From contig JAFVVG010000033.1 of assembly GCA_017502305.1 (NCBI GenBank), forward strand, positions 1-58,277: 58,277 bases of DNA. Direction: 5' to 3'. Both the position numbers and the translations under genes were made by a program. This document shows positions 7,704-17,050 of this stretch, piece after piece (the stretch's first letter is position 1; every line of letters starts with the position of its first letter). This DNA comes from Clostridia bacterium. Its GTDB lineage: Bacteria; Bacillota; Clostridia; Christensenellales; Aristaeellaceae. Below the pieces are notes generated by a model that ran no database searches, was not told the DNA's origin, and was given only the letters and a program-made list of their open reading frames with translations.

Positions 7704-8489
7704 ATGAAGATTACCTGCCTGATGGAAAACACCGCCGCTTCGCCTGTTTTTTCGGCGGAGCATGGCCTGAGCCTGCATATCGAGACGGAGAAACGCCGTC
7801 TCCTGTTTGACATGGGCCAGACGGCAGCCTTCGCGGAAAACGCCGCCCGCCTGGGCATCGACCTGGAGGAGGTGGACACGGCGGTACTGTCTCACGGCCA
7901 CTACGATCATGGTGGCGGCCTGGCCCGGTTTCTGGCAATCAACCGTTGTGCGCCGGTGTACCACAGCGCCCTGGCCTTTGGCGGGCACTGGCACGGGGAG
8001 AAGTACATCGGCCTGGATCAGACCTTGCGGGGCCATGAACGCCTGCGTCCGGTGGAGGATACCCTGTCCCTGGGGGATGGTCTTACCCTCCGGTGCGGCG
8101 GGGAAACGAAACACATTCACCCCATTGACAGCGCCGGCCTGACGGTTACCCGGGAGGGCGAGCATCTGCCGGAGCGCTTCGATCACGAGCAGTATCTGGT
8201 CATCGAGGAGCGCGGCCGCCGGGTGGTCATCAGCGGTTGTTCTCACCGGGGGATTGCCAACATCGCGGCCTGGCTCCGGCCAGACGTGCTGGTGGGCGGC
8301 TTTCACCTGATGAAGAAAAGCCTGCCGGATGACGCCGCTGAGCTGGACGCCCTGGCGGAAGAACTGCTGGCATGCGGCGCCGCCTTCTATACCGGCCATT
8401 GCACCGGAGAGTCGGCCTATGCCTATCTCAAAGAGCGTATGGGAAATAAGCTGCACTACCTGCGGGCCGGGGAAAACGTTGAGTTGTAA
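7704..8489 (+). CDS. MBL-fold metallo-hydrolase
   Basis: A 261-residue metallo-beta-lactamase-fold protein. The zinc motif HGHYDHGG is near residue 64, further metal ligands are expected at the His of SGCSHRG (~178), and GGFH near 199 and TGHCTG near 232 follow. The layout resembles the subgroup annotated as dihydropterin-aminobenzene 5'-phosphate synthase-like or similar to MJ0936-type hydrolases, common in anaerobes. It has no signal peptide and is cytoplasmic. It follows the small membrane peptide by 6 bases and shares its promoter. The substrate is unknown; the MBL fold is certain. Confidence 0.85.
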   Translation: MKITCLMENTAASPVFSAEHGLSLHIETEKRRLLFDMGQTAAFAENAARLGIDLEEVDTAVLSHGHYDHGGGLARFLAINRCAPVYHSALAFGGHWHGEKYIGLDQTLRGHERLRPVEDTLSLGDGLTLRCGGETKHIHPIDSAGLTVTREGEHLPERFDHEQYLVIEERGRRVVISGCSHRGIANIAAWLRPDVLVGGFHLMKKSLPDDAAELDALAEELLACGAAFYTGHCTGESAYAYLKERMGNKLHYLRAGENVEL

Positions 8490-8582
8490 CAAAAAGCAGG
8501 ATTTTGCCAAAGGGTGAAGAATAAATATATCCGAATATGCCCGGGTTTTGTCCCGGAGGAAACAGACAGGAGTTGAGGTCTT

Positions 8583-9326
8583 GTGAAGCGCCTTTTCGCT
8601 TTGCTGATTTGCCTGGTGCTGCTGGCGGGCTCCGCTTGCGCGGAGCGGCTGCCGGACGAGCAGCTGGTGACCTATTATAATAAATCCGTGTTCGTGGGCG
8701 ACTCCCTGCCCCGGATGTTCCGCAACTATGTGGTGAACACCGTGCAGAAGGAGCATCCTGATTATTTCAAGGATACCAAGTTCTTTACGGCATACAGCTA
8801 TCAGCTTTACGCCGCTACCCTGGAGCGGCCTTCCACCTCCAAGGTCAACCTGACCTATAAGGGCTACGATATTGCGCTGTGCCGCCTGATGGAGAAGCTT
8901 CAGCCCGAGAAGCTGTTCATCCTGGCCGGCCTGAACGACAAGATCGGCGAGAAAACCGAGCGGGGCATGGAGTACATCGACAAGATCATGGCGCTGATGG
9001 AAAAGTACGCCCCGGACACCCAGGTGTATTTCTTCTCCCTGACGCCGGTAACTGCCGCGGTGGAAAAGAAGCGCCCCCACCTGCAGGAGAAGTGGGATGC
9101 CTATAACGTTGCCCTGGAACAGAAATGCCAGGAGGTGGGTGCCATTTATATCGACATCGCCACCGACCTCAAGGGCGAGAACGGCTTCATGAAGAAGGGT
9201 ATCTCCCACGATGGGGAGTATCACCTGAACGATAAGGGCAACGCCATCTGGGTGCAGACCCTGCTGGACTTTGCCCAGGGCGAATACGACGCCAACCGCT
9301 GGGTACCCATTGACGAAGCCTATTGA
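8583..9326 (+). CDS. Secreted SGNH hydrolase of the MBOAT cluster
   Basis: A 247-residue protein with a signal peptide (MKRLFALLICLVLLAGSACA) and an SGNH fold: FVGDSLPRM (Ser), LAGLND (block III Gly-x-Asn) and DGEYHLNDKG (Asp/His). The start is GTG at 8583 with AGGAG ~10 bases upstream; no in-frame ATG fits. It is followed within 20 bases by a DUF4358 lipoprotein, an MBOAT acyltransferase and a DHHW protein. In that context it most likely transfers or removes acyl (acetyl) groups on an exported surface polysaccharide, as AlgX/PatB-type SGNH proteins do. Function is inferred from fold and neighbours. Confidence 0.85.
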   Translation: MKRLFALLICLVLLAGSACAERLPDEQLVTYYNKSVFVGDSLPRMFRNYVVNTVQKEHPDYFKDTKFFTAYSYQLYAATLERPSTSKVNLTYKGYDIALCRLMEKLQPEKLFILAGLNDKIGEKTERGMEYIDKIMALMEKYAPDTQVYFFSLTPVTAAVEKKRPHLQEKWDAYNVALEQKCQEVGAIYIDIATDLKGENGFMKKGISHDGEYHLNDKGNAIWVQTLLDFAQGEYDANRWVPIDEAY

Positions 9327-9346
9327 CACGAAAGGATGAACCTGAG

Positions 9347-9817
9347 ATGAAGAAAATCGCCCTTGTGCTGCTGGCTGCGCTGATGCTTTTTGTCCTGGCC
9401 GGCTGCGGTGAAAAGCCCCAGGAAACCGTTGCTTCCACCCTGGAAACGCCCCTGCTGGACCTGGTGACCGGCATTGTGCCCGGCGCTGCCGAAATGGCCA
9501 ACCTGCCGCTGATGGACCTGGAGGATATCATCGGCATTGAGAGCAGCGAGTTTACCGAGGCCGTTTACCTGCAGTCCACTGCCCTGGAGGGCGGCGAGGC
9601 TGTGGTGGTTCGTGCCGTGGACGGCGAGGCGGCTGAGGGCGTTGCTGCCATGCTGGAAAACTATCTGCAGCGCCGCATGGAAGAAACCCAGAATTACGTG
9701 CCCGAGGCCTACAAGCTGCTGAAGGAAACCTCTGTGCAGCGTAAAAACAACACTGTGGCCCTGATTGTGACGGAAAAGGCGGCGGAGGTTACCACCAAGC
9801 TGCTGGCGGGAGAGTAA
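9347..9817 (+). CDS. DUF4358 lipoprotein
   Basis: A 156-residue lipoprotein. The N-terminus MKKIALVLLAALMLFVLAGC carries a lipobox (LAGC), so the mature protein is lipid-anchored outside the membrane. The body matches the DUF4358 pattern, in which acidic residues and a tail of the LLKETSVQRKNNTVALIVT type recur. This family is typically found beside MBOAT and DHHW genes in Clostridia, as here (20 bases after the SGNH gene, one base before the MBOAT gene). The role is unknown, presumably as an extracytoplasmic partner in polymer O-acylation. The ATG at 9347 has AAAGGA upstream. Confidence 0.8.
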   Translation: MKKIALVLLAALMLFVLAGCGEKPQETVASTLETPLLDLVTGIVPGAAEMANLPLMDLEDIIGIESSEFTEAVYLQSTALEGGEAVVVRAVDGEAAEGVAAMLENYLQRRMEETQNYVPEAYKLLKETSVQRKNNTVALIVTEKAAEVTTKLLAGE

Positions 9818-9818
9818 T

Positions 9819-11168
9819 ATGGTTTTTTCCTCGTTTACGTTTCTGCTTTTGTTCATGCCCTGCGTGATCCTGCTCTACTGGGTCATGCCCTCCAAAGCAA
9901 GGATGCCCTTCCTTTTCGCGGCATCCCTGCTTTTTTATGGCTGGGGCAATCCGGCATGGCTGCTTCTGCTGATGTACACCATGGTGCTCAACTGGGGCGG
10001 CGTACAGCTGATGATGCGCAAGGGGCAGCGGAATAAGCCGCTGTTCATCGTGCTGATCATCCTGAACCTGCTGCCCCTGATGGTGTTCAAGTATGCCGGT
10101 TTCCTGCGGGACACATGGAACCAGCTGCTGCCCTGGAAGCTGTCTTTTGCTGACCTGCCTCTGCCTGCCGGCATCTCCTTTTTTACCTTCCAGGCCATGT
10201 CCTACCTGTTTGACGTGTACAGGGGAGAGGCAAAAGTGCAGAAGAACTTCTTCACCTTCGGCACCTACCTGGCCCTGTTCCCCCAACTGGTGGCCGGCCC
10301 CATCGTGCGGTATATCGACCTGGAGCAGCAGCTGATTGACCATCCCCGGCCCAATGGGGAAGAAATGCGCCAGGGTCTCCAGCGGTTCGCTGTGGGCCTG
10401 GGCAAGAAGGTGCTCCTGGCCGACGCCATGGGTCGCCTCTGGAGCCAGATGAACGCCGATTTCACCCAGGCCGGCGCCCTGGGTGCATGGGTGGGTCTGC
10501 TGGCCTTCTCCTTCCAGATTTTCTTTGATTTCTCCGGCTATTCCGATATGGCGATCGGCCTGGGCCACATGATGGGCTTCACCATACCCGAAAACTTCGA
10601 CAGACCCTACCGCGCCCGCACGCTGACGGAATTCTGGCGCCGCTGGCACATGACGCTGACAGACTGGTTCAAGGCCTATGTGTATATCCCCCTGGGCGGC
10701 AGCCGCTGCAGCCGGGTGCGCCGTGATTTCAACCTGCTGGTGGTGTGGGCCCTGACGGGCCTGTGGCACGGCGCGGGCTGGAACTTTGTGCTCTGGGGCT
10801 TGTATTTCGCCATCCTGCTGATGCTGGAGAAGCGCTTCCTGCTGAAGAACCCCGCCTGGGAAAAGATTCCCGGCCCTGTGCGCCAGGGGCTGACCTTCCT
10901 GGGCGTGATGCTGGGCTGGGCGCTGTTCTCCGGCTTCCAGGGCGAGCTGCTGGTGGCCATGTTTGGCGCCTACGGTCTGGGCTCCGCCGCCACGGCAACC
11001 ACCTGCGCGGCCTTCCTGCCGCTGATGCTGGTGTGCTGCGGCATCAGCTTCCTGCCCACGCCCAAGCGTTTCCCGCTCAGGCGCTTTGCTGCGCCTGTCC
11101 TGATGCTCCTGTGCCTGGCCGCTCTGGCCGCTCAGGGGTACGCGCCCTTTGTGTATTTCCAGTTTTAA
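9819..11168 (+). CDS. MBOAT-family O-acyltransferase (AlgI/DltB type)
   Basis: A 449-residue polytopic membrane protein of the membrane-bound O-acyltransferase family, with about ten hydrophobic spans. Hallmarks are LVAGPIVRY, FFDFSGYSDMAIG, RPYRARTLTEFWRRWHMTL (conserved motif with the first His) and the catalytic His in GLWHGAGWNF near residue 313. It moves acyl groups from a cytoplasmic donor across the membrane to an extracytoplasmic acceptor. Flanking SGNH, DUF4358 and DHHW genes indicate O-acetylation of a cell-wall or surface polysaccharide rather than D-alanylation, since dltA and dltC are absent. The ATG at 9819 follows the upstream stop by one base, suggesting coupling. Confidence 0.92.
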   Translation: MVFSSFTFLLLFMPCVILLYWVMPSKARMPFLFAASLLFYGWGNPAWLLLLMYTMVLNWGGVQLMMRKGQRNKPLFIVLIILNLLPLMVFKYAGFLRDTWNQLLPWKLSFADLPLPAGISFFTFQAMSYLFDVYRGEAKVQKNFFTFGTYLALFPQLVAGPIVRYIDLEQQLIDHPRPNGEEMRQGLQRFAVGLGKKVLLADAMGRLWSQMNADFTQAGALGAWVGLLAFSFQIFFDFSGYSDMAIGLGHMMGFTIPENFDRPYRARTLTEFWRRWHMTLTDWFKAYVYIPLGGSRCSRVRRDFNLLVVWALTGLWHGAGWNFVLWGLYFAILLMLEKRFLLKNPAWEKIPGPVRQGLTFLGVMLGWALFSGFQGELLVAMFGAYGLGSAATATTCAAFLPLMLVCCGISFLPTPKRFPLRRFAAPVLMLLCLAALAAQGYAPFVYFQF

Positions 11169-11183
11169 GGGAGGTGGATGAAT

Positions 11184-12296
11184 ATGAAAAAGCATTTCTT
11201 CCGCCTGCCGGATGGCCTGGCGGTGGCGCTGGGCCTGGCGCTTCTGCTGGCTGCTGGGTTGTTTGCCGCCTTCTGGCCTCAGAGTGATTTCTCCGATTTC
11301 GAGCGCCGCTACCTGGCCTCGGCGCCCTCCGCGCCGTCCCTTGCCAAATGGAAAACCGACAAGGAGATCGAGAGCTATCTTTCCGACCGGATTCCCTTCC
11401 GCCGGGTGATGGTGGGCATCGACGCCACTGCCAACGTGTTCACCGGCCGCCGCACCCAGCTGGAAACCTGGCCTGTGGCCGGCGCCTTCCTGGAGAAGCC
11501 GGTGGAGGGAACGGTGGAGGGCCTGAACCGCCGCCTGACCCAGCTGGAAAAGGTGGCCCAGAAGGCCAGCGCTCCCTGGAGGCTGGTTGTTCCCACCGGG
11601 CACGGCTACCTGCTGCATGGGGGAATGAACGCCCTGCTTCAGCCCCTGTATGAGGCGGAAAGGCCTCTCTACGATGCCCTGGCTGCCAGCGACGGCTATG
11701 TCCGCCTGGGTGAGGACTTCAATGCCGCAACGGCCTATTATGCCACGGATCACCACTGGTCCCTGGAGGGCGTCTACGCTGCCTACACCGCTTATTGCGA
11801 GAGCCTGGGCATTGCGCCCCTGGCCCTGGACGCTTTTGAGATCACCAAGTTCCCGGGCTTCTACGGCACCACCTACAGCCGCTCCGGCTATCCCTTTGCC
11901 CAGGCTGATACACTGGCCTGTGCCCAGCCGGTCACGGGTGTACACCTGACCATCCTGGACGATGGCAGCGAATACGACAGCCTGATTTTCCCGGAGCATG
12001 CCGAAACCTACGATGGTTATGCTGTGTACCTGGGCGGCAACCATGGTTTGCTGGAGATCACCAATGAAAACGCTCCGGAGAGGACGCTCCTGGTGTTCAA
12101 GGATTCCTTTGCCAACAGCCTTCTGCCGCTGCTCAGCGCCCATTACAGCCGCATCGTGGCCATGGACGCCCGCTACTATACCGGCAACTTTTCCGATGCT
12201 ATTGCCGCCGCCGGCAAGGTGGATCAGGTGCTGTATGTTTACTCCCTGGACAGCCTGCTGAACGATACCATGGTGGCCCGGAAGATCGGGCGGTAA
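11184..12296 (+). CDS. DHHW-family (AlgX/AlgJ-like) surface acylation protein
   Basis: A 370-residue protein with one N-terminal membrane anchor or signal (~residues 10-30) and an extracytoplasmic domain. The signature TDHHWSLEGVYAAY (DHHW motif, ~residue 188) and the later FKDSFANSLLPLL segment are the two halves of an SGNH-like active site in AlgJ/AlgX relatives. In alginate systems such proteins accept acyl groups from the MBOAT and place them on the polymer. The ATG at 11184 is preferred over 11178 because GGGAGG at 11169-11174 then has 9-base spacing. It is the last gene before a strong terminator. Confidence 0.85.
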   Translation: MKKHFFRLPDGLAVALGLALLLAAGLFAAFWPQSDFSDFERRYLASAPSAPSLAKWKTDKEIESYLSDRIPFRRVMVGIDATANVFTGRRTQLETWPVAGAFLEKPVEGTVEGLNRRLTQLEKVAQKASAPWRLVVPTGHGYLLHGGMNALLQPLYEAERPLYDALAASDGYVRLGEDFNAATAYYATDHHWSLEGVYAAYTAYCESLGIAPLALDAFEITKFPGFYGTTYSRSGYPFAQADTLACAQPVTGVHLTILDDGSEYDSLIFPEHAETYDGYAVYLGGNHGLLEITNENAPERTLLVFKDSFANSLLPLLSAHYSRIVAMDARYYTGNFSDAIAAAGKVDQVLYVYSLDSLLNDTMVARKIGR

Positions 12297-12305
12297 CCAA
12301 CAAAC

Positions 12306-12340
12306 AAAAAAGTCTCCGGAATGTATCCGGTGACTTTTTT
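12306..12340. terminator. Bidirectional terminator after the MBOAT cluster
   Basis: An imperfect stem AAAAAAGTC(T)CCGG/CCGG(T)GACTTTTTT lies between the convergent DHHW and XRE genes, with T-runs on either strand. Confidence 0.8.
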
Positions 12341-12369
12341 GTATTGAATGGGATTGGTGCATTTCATTT

Positions 12370-13284
12370 TTATAGGTTGGCATCGAATAGAGAGCCAATA
12401 AATTCTTCGCTCAGGAAAGGAAGCATTGCGCTGATCTTTCTCCCTGCAGCGATGCGGGCCTTGGCAATTTCTTCGATAGAATCCTCGGAAAGGAAGGGCA
12501 ACAGATGGGTAATGGATTCGCCGCGCTGCTCAGCGGCGTGGGCTATGGCCTCGACGGCGTCTTGGTTCATGAAGGGAAGCATTTCCGTATAGCCCCTGCC
12601 TGCATTAAAGCGGGCTATGGCGATCTCTCCGATGGTATCCTCGTAAAGAAAAGGTAGCAGGTGGGTAATGGATTCGCCGCGCCGCTCAGCGTCACGGGCA
12701 AGGGTATCAACGGCTTCCTCGCTCATGAAAGGGATCAGCGCAGAGATGGATTGCCCTTGTGCTGCCAGCGTTTGTGCAACCTCGTCAATGGCTTCTGTGC
12801 TGGCAAACATGGCATATTCATGGAGCGTGCCGTCGCCAGATGCGGCTTTCTGCCGGAAGCAGAGATCAACCTTTTCTGTGGAAAGGTAGGGCAGCAATTC
12901 CTTCAGATCAGGTAGAGCATGCGTGTTCTTTGTGGCGGCTGGTTTCAGCAGACGGTCGGCAAGACCATCCAGCTGCTGGGGCGGCAGAAGGGGTGCAGCT
13001 TCGGCCAGTTCATCCACGGTGACGGAGGTCAGTTCATCCAGTTTACCGGCAGCGACCTTTTCAACCACGGGGGAATGCCTGCCCAGCAGCTCATCGATTG
13101 ATACAGAAAACAGCTCTGCCAACTCGGGCAGCTTGGAGATATCGGGCATGGACTGACCTCGCTCCCAGTTGCTTACAGCCTGAAAGCTTACGTTCATTTC
13201 ATCTGCCATCTGCATCTGCGTCATGTTATGCTTGCGGCGCAGGCAGGCGATCGTTTTGCCGATTTGATGCATATCGAAAATCAT
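12370..13284 (-). CDS. XRE-family regulator with helical C-terminal repeats
   Basis: A 304-residue protein. Residues 5-67 form a Cro/C1-type HTH (IGKTIACLRRKHNMTQMQMA, then VSFQAVSNWERGQSMPDI). The remainder is a chain of ~26-residue units of pattern LLPFLSEDxIEEIAxxxxxxGxxIxx. Six clear copies follow residue ~145 and more diverged ones precede. Two units are almost identical in DNA (near 12494-12550 and 12653-12707), suggesting recent internal duplication. The repeats would fold as an alpha-helical solenoid, probably for ligand or protein binding. The ATG has AAAGGAG 8 bases upstream. The regulated genes are unknown and no neighbour on this strand is closely coupled. Confidence 0.85.
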   Translation of the reverse strand: MIFDMHQIGKTIACLRRKHNMTQMQMADEMNVSFQAVSNWERGQSMPDISKLPELAELFSVSIDELLGRHSPVVEKVAAGKLDELTSVTVDELAEAAPLLPPQQLDGLADRLLKPAATKNTHALPDLKELLPYLSTEKVDLCFRQKAASGDGTLHEYAMFASTEAIDEVAQTLAAQGQSISALIPFMSEEAVDTLARDAERRGESITHLLPFLYEDTIGEIAIARFNAGRGYTEMLPFMNQDAVEAIAHAAEQRGESITHLLPFLSEDSIEEIAKARIAAGRKISAMLPFLSEEFIGSLFDANL

Positions 13285-13383
13285 TGCATTGCTCCTTTGC
13301 GTTTTGTCACCGGTGCAAGTTCATGATAATCAATGCCGTTTGTTCTGTCCATCAAGCTGTGCTTGAAAGCGACACCAGACGGC

Positions 13384-16300
13384 TCAATCGGGGCTCGAAG
13401 CGGCTTGTTCCTTCAGTTCATCTACCTTGGCGGTAAGCTTCTTCAGCACGGACACGCCTTCCCGGAGCATATCGCGCTCCTCCAGGCGGGGATCCTTCAG
13501 CAGCAGGGCCGCGGGTGTTGCGGAAAACGCCAGGCGCTTGTCCACCGACAGGGCGGGCAGGAAGATCATGGGGTCGGGAGCGTAGTGGTTGTTGAACTTC
13601 ATCATCAGCTGCCCCTTGCGGTACAGCACCTGGCTCACACCCAGGCGGTTGGCCAGGGCACGGAGCTGGGCAATGTCCAGCAGGGCGTCCACCACGGCCG
13701 GGGTTTCGCCGAAGCGGTCCAGCAGTTCGTCGGTGATGTCTTCGCGGTCGGCTTCGGTGGCAAGGGCGGCGATTCGCTTGTACATTTCCATGCGCTGGCG
13801 CTCGTCACGGACGTAGTCATTGGGCAGGTAGGCGTCTACCTTCAGGTCCACACGGGTTTCCAGCTCGCTGGGATTCATGGATCCGCCCTGCACCTCGCGG
13901 AGGGTCTCTTCAATAAGCTTGCAGTACATGTCATAGCCCACGGTGGCCAGGTGGCCGTGCTGTTCAGGGCCGAGAATGTTGCCAGCACCGCGGATTTCCA
14001 GATCGCGCATGGCGATGCGGAAACCGGCGCCGAACTCTGTGAATTCCCGGATGGCGGAAAGTCGCTGCTCGGCGGTTTCGGAGAGCATTTTATCCGGGCG
14101 GACGGTGAAGTAGGCGTAGGCCTGGCGGTTGCTGCGGCCCACGCGGCCGCGAAGCTGATACAGCTGGCTCAGGCCGAAGCGGTCCGCATCGAACACGAAC
14201 AGGGTATTAGCGGTGGGCACATCCAGGCCGCTTTCGATGATGGTGGTGCACAAAAGCACGTCGTAGCTGCCGGCGTAGAAGTCCATCATCACGTCCTCCA
14301 GGCCGTGCTCCTTCATCTGGCCGTGGGCCACGCCGATGCGGGCCTCGGGCACCAGGGCGCGGAGGCGGTTATAGAACTGCTCGATGGAGTTCACCCGGTT
14401 ATACAGGAAATACACCTGGCCGCCGCGGCTTAGCTCCCGCAGGATGGCGTCGCGGACGATGGCGTCGGAATATTCCACCACATGGGTCTGCACGGGCATG
14501 CGCTCCTCCGGGGGCGTTTCCAGCACGGACATATCACGGATGCCCACCATGCTCATGTGCAGGGTGCGGGGGATGGGCGTGGCGGAGAGCGTCAGCACGT
14601 CCATCTGGGTTTTCATGTTCTTGATAACTTCCTTGTGGGCCACGCCAAAGCGCTGCTCCTCGTCCACGATGAGCAGGCCCAGATTCTTGAACTGCACGTC
14701 CTTGGCCAGCAGCCGGTGGGTGCCCACCAGGATATCGATGCTGCCGTCCTTCAGCCGGGCGATGACGTCCCTGGCCTCCTTGGCGGTGCGGAAGCGGCTG
14801 AGCACATCGCAGCTCACGGGGAAGCCCTTGAAGCGCTTGAGCACGGTGTTGTAGTGCTGCTGGGCCAGGATGGTGGTGGGGGCCAGGATGGCCACCTGCT
14901 TGCCGTCCATCACGGCCTTGAAGGCGGCGCGGAGGGAAACCTCCGTTTTGCCGTAGCCCACGTCGCCGCAGAGGAGGCGGTCCATGTTCCGGTGGGATTC
15001 CATGTCTCTGGTGATCTCCCGCACGGATTGCTCCTGGTCAGGGGTGAGCTCATAGGGGAACTGATCCTCGAACTGGCGCTGCCAGGGGGTATCGGGGCCG
15101 AAGGCATAGCCCTGCTGCTGGCTGCGCTTGGCGTAAAGGGCTACCAGGTCAAAGGCCAGCTTTTTCAGGCCTTCCTTGACCTTGGATTTCTGTTTCTGCC
15201 AGTCGCCGCCACCCAGGCGGTTCAGCTTCGGCGGCTGATTGGGGTTGCCGATGTAGCGCTGCACACGCTCCAATTGTTCAATGGGCACATAGAGCTTGTC
15301 GCTGCCCTGGTACTGGATCAGCAAATAGTCGCGGTAGGTGCCCTCGCTCTGCAGATGGATGGTACCCTGGTAGATGCCCACGCCGTGGTCCTCGTGGACC
15401 ACATAATCGCCTACCTTCAGGTCGGTGAAGGCGGCGATGCGTTCGCCGGAGTTCTTGCGGGCCTTGGCCTTGCGGTAGCCGGCGCCGTAGATGTCCGTAT
15501 CGGAGACCACCACCAGCTTCGCCTCGGGCCAGATGAAGCCGTGGCCCAATGTCACGGGCAGCACCAGCACTTCGCCCAGAATCAGGTTGTGGGCTTCCTC
15601 CACAAAGGTGGCGGGGCAGCCCAGTTCGTTCAGGCTCTGGGTCAGGCGCTTGCCCCTTGCTACGCCGCCGGAAAGCAGGGCGATGGCATAGCCCTGCTGC
15701 CGCCAGGTGTTGCAGTCGGCAGCCAGCAGCTTTACCTGGGACTGATACCCTGCAACGCCCTTGCTGCCCAGGTCGATGGCGTCGGATGTTTTCACGCCGC
15801 CCATGCCCCTGAGGAACTCGCTGAAGGTGGCCAGGGGGCGCTGCGTAAGCAGCGGCAGCAGGGTCTCCCAATCCAGGAGCAGCTTTTCCTGCTGCTGCAC
15901 GGCCTCGCCGCGTTCCATGGCGGCGTGAAGATCCTCCGAGAAGCCCCGCAGGCGCTCCTCGCCCCGGTCACGGAGCTGGTCGGGCTGGGAGAGCAGCACC
16001 ATATCCGGCTGGAACCAGTCCAGCAGGGTGGTCACTTCATCGGTCAGTACCGGCAGCCAGGCCCGGATGCGGCGGAAGGGCAGGCCCTGCTCCACCAGCT
16101 CGGCATCCCGCAGGAGCTGGGCGGTGCGGCGCTCGATGTCCGCGCTGCGCTGGGCGGAAACGGTCTTTTCCCGTACCTTGGGGGCAACTTTTTCGTCGAA
16201 GAAAGAGGGCAGCTCATCGTCATCATCGGGCAGGGGCGGCAGATCGTCGAAAAGCAGGGGCTCGGCGGGTTGCTCTTCCCCCTGATCCTCAACGGCCTCC

Positions 16301-17022
16301 CGCATGCGGCGGGCGGCGGAGACCCAGGTGCTTTCGGGCAGCAGCACCTCGGTGGCGGGGGGCATCACGGCCACGCGGACCCGTTCCAGGCTGCGCTGGC
16401 TGATACAATCAAAAGAACGGATGGAGTCGATCTCGTCATCGAAAAATTCGATGCGAAGGCTCTGGGAACCGGATGGGGGGTAGCAGTCTAGGATGGAGCC
16501 ACGCAAGGCACATTGGCCCTTGCCCTCCACCATGTTCACCCGCTCGTAGCCCATCTGGGTCAGGCGGCGGATGAGCTCCTCGGGGGCGATGCGGTCGGCC
16601 ACCATGAGGCGAATGGTGGCGGCGCGGAAGGTATCCGCCGGGCCCATGCGCTGCATGAGGGCGTCCATGGAGGCGCAAAGCAGCTTGGTTTCGCCGCCGG
16701 TGACGCGGGCCAGGGTTTCCAGGCGGCGCCAGGCACTTTCATGGCTGGAGGCACCCCGGGTCAGGTCGATCTCGCCGCCGGGGAGGCAGGCCGCCTGGGG
16801 GCCCAGAAGCTGCTGGGCGTCATCGGCGGCACGGGTGGCTTTCAGGTCGTTGGCGGTGATGAGGAGCACTCGTTTGCCGGTGTCGGCGGCGATTTTGGAC
16901 GCCACAAAAGCCGCCTGTCCCTCGGGGAGGCCGGTGACGGCGGTGGGGGTGTGCTCCTGAAGGTTTTTCAGGAGTTTTTTAATGGCGGCGGAGGCGGCTC
17001 CGCCCAGGAGAGCTTGGTTCAT
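13384..17022 (-). CDS. mfd: Transcription-repair coupling factor
   Basis: A 1212-residue Mfd of normal length. It removes RNA polymerase stalled at DNA lesions and recruits UvrA. Parts in order: UvrB-homologous N-terminal module (~1-400); RNA-polymerase-interaction (CarD/RID) domain with KVGDYVVHEDHGVGIYQG (~540); SF2 translocase with Walker A LLCGDVGYGKTEV (~690), Walker B VDEEQRFGV and LTLSATPIPRT; then GAGNILGPEQHGHLATVGYD (TRG region) and the C-terminal D7 domain. Start ATG with AAAGGAG 5 bases upstream. The downstream neighbour is pth, the common Firmicute gene pair (order here mfd upstream of pth), separated by a structured 230-base intergenic element. Confidence 0.97.
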   Translation of the reverse strand: MNQALLGGAASAAIKKLLKNLQEHTPTAVTGLPEGQAAFVASKIAADTGKRVLLITANDLKATRAADDAQQLLGPQAACLPGGEIDLTRGASSHESAWRRLETLARVTGGETKLLCASMDALMQRMGPADTFRAATIRLMVADRIAPEELIRRLTQMGYERVNMVEGKGQCALRGSILDCYPPSGSQSLRIEFFDDEIDSIRSFDCISQRSLERVRVAVMPPATEVLLPESTWVSAARRMREAVEDQGEEQPAEPLLFDDLPPLPDDDDELPSFFDEKVAPKVREKTVSAQRSADIERRTAQLLRDAELVEQGLPFRRIRAWLPVLTDEVTTLLDWFQPDMVLLSQPDQLRDRGEERLRGFSEDLHAAMERGEAVQQQEKLLLDWETLLPLLTQRPLATFSEFLRGMGGVKTSDAIDLGSKGVAGYQSQVKLLAADCNTWRQQGYAIALLSGGVARGKRLTQSLNELGCPATFVEEAHNLILGEVLVLPVTLGHGFIWPEAKLVVVSDTDIYGAGYRKAKARKNSGERIAAFTDLKVGDYVVHEDHGVGIYQGTIHLQSEGTYRDYLLIQYQGSDKLYVPIEQLERVQRYIGNPNQPPKLNRLGGGDWQKQKSKVKEGLKKLAFDLVALYAKRSQQQGYAFGPDTPWQRQFEDQFPYELTPDQEQSVREITRDMESHRNMDRLLCGDVGYGKTEVSLRAAFKAVMDGKQVAILAPTTILAQQHYNTVLKRFKGFPVSCDVLSRFRTAKEARDVIARLKDGSIDILVGTHRLLAKDVQFKNLGLLIVDEEQRFGVAHKEVIKNMKTQMDVLTLSATPIPRTLHMSMVGIRDMSVLETPPEERMPVQTHVVEYSDAIVRDAILRELSRGGQVYFLYNRVNSIEQFYNRLRALVPEARIGVAHGQMKEHGLEDVMMDFYAGSYDVLLCTTIIESGLDVPTANTLFVFDADRFGLSQLYQLRGRVGRSNRQAYAYFTVRPDKMLSETAEQRLSAIREFTEFGAGFRIAMRDLEIRGAGNILGPEQHGHLATVGYDMYCKLIEETLREVQGGSMNPSELETRVDLKVDAYLPNDYVRDERQRMEMYKRIAALATEADREDITDELLDRFGETPAVVDALLDIAQLRALANRLGVSQVLYRKGQLMMKFNNHYAPDPMIFLPALSVDKRLAFSATPAALLLKDPRLEERDMLREGVSVLKKLTAKVDELKEQAASSPD

Positions 17023-17050
17023 GGTGGCTCCTTTGGGGTGTGTGGGGAGT

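Noticed and set aside
9789..12398. 869-codon minus-strand open frame
   Set aside because: It is antisense to two well-supported genes (MBOAT and DHHW), is His/Gln-rich without motifs, and lacks an RBS.
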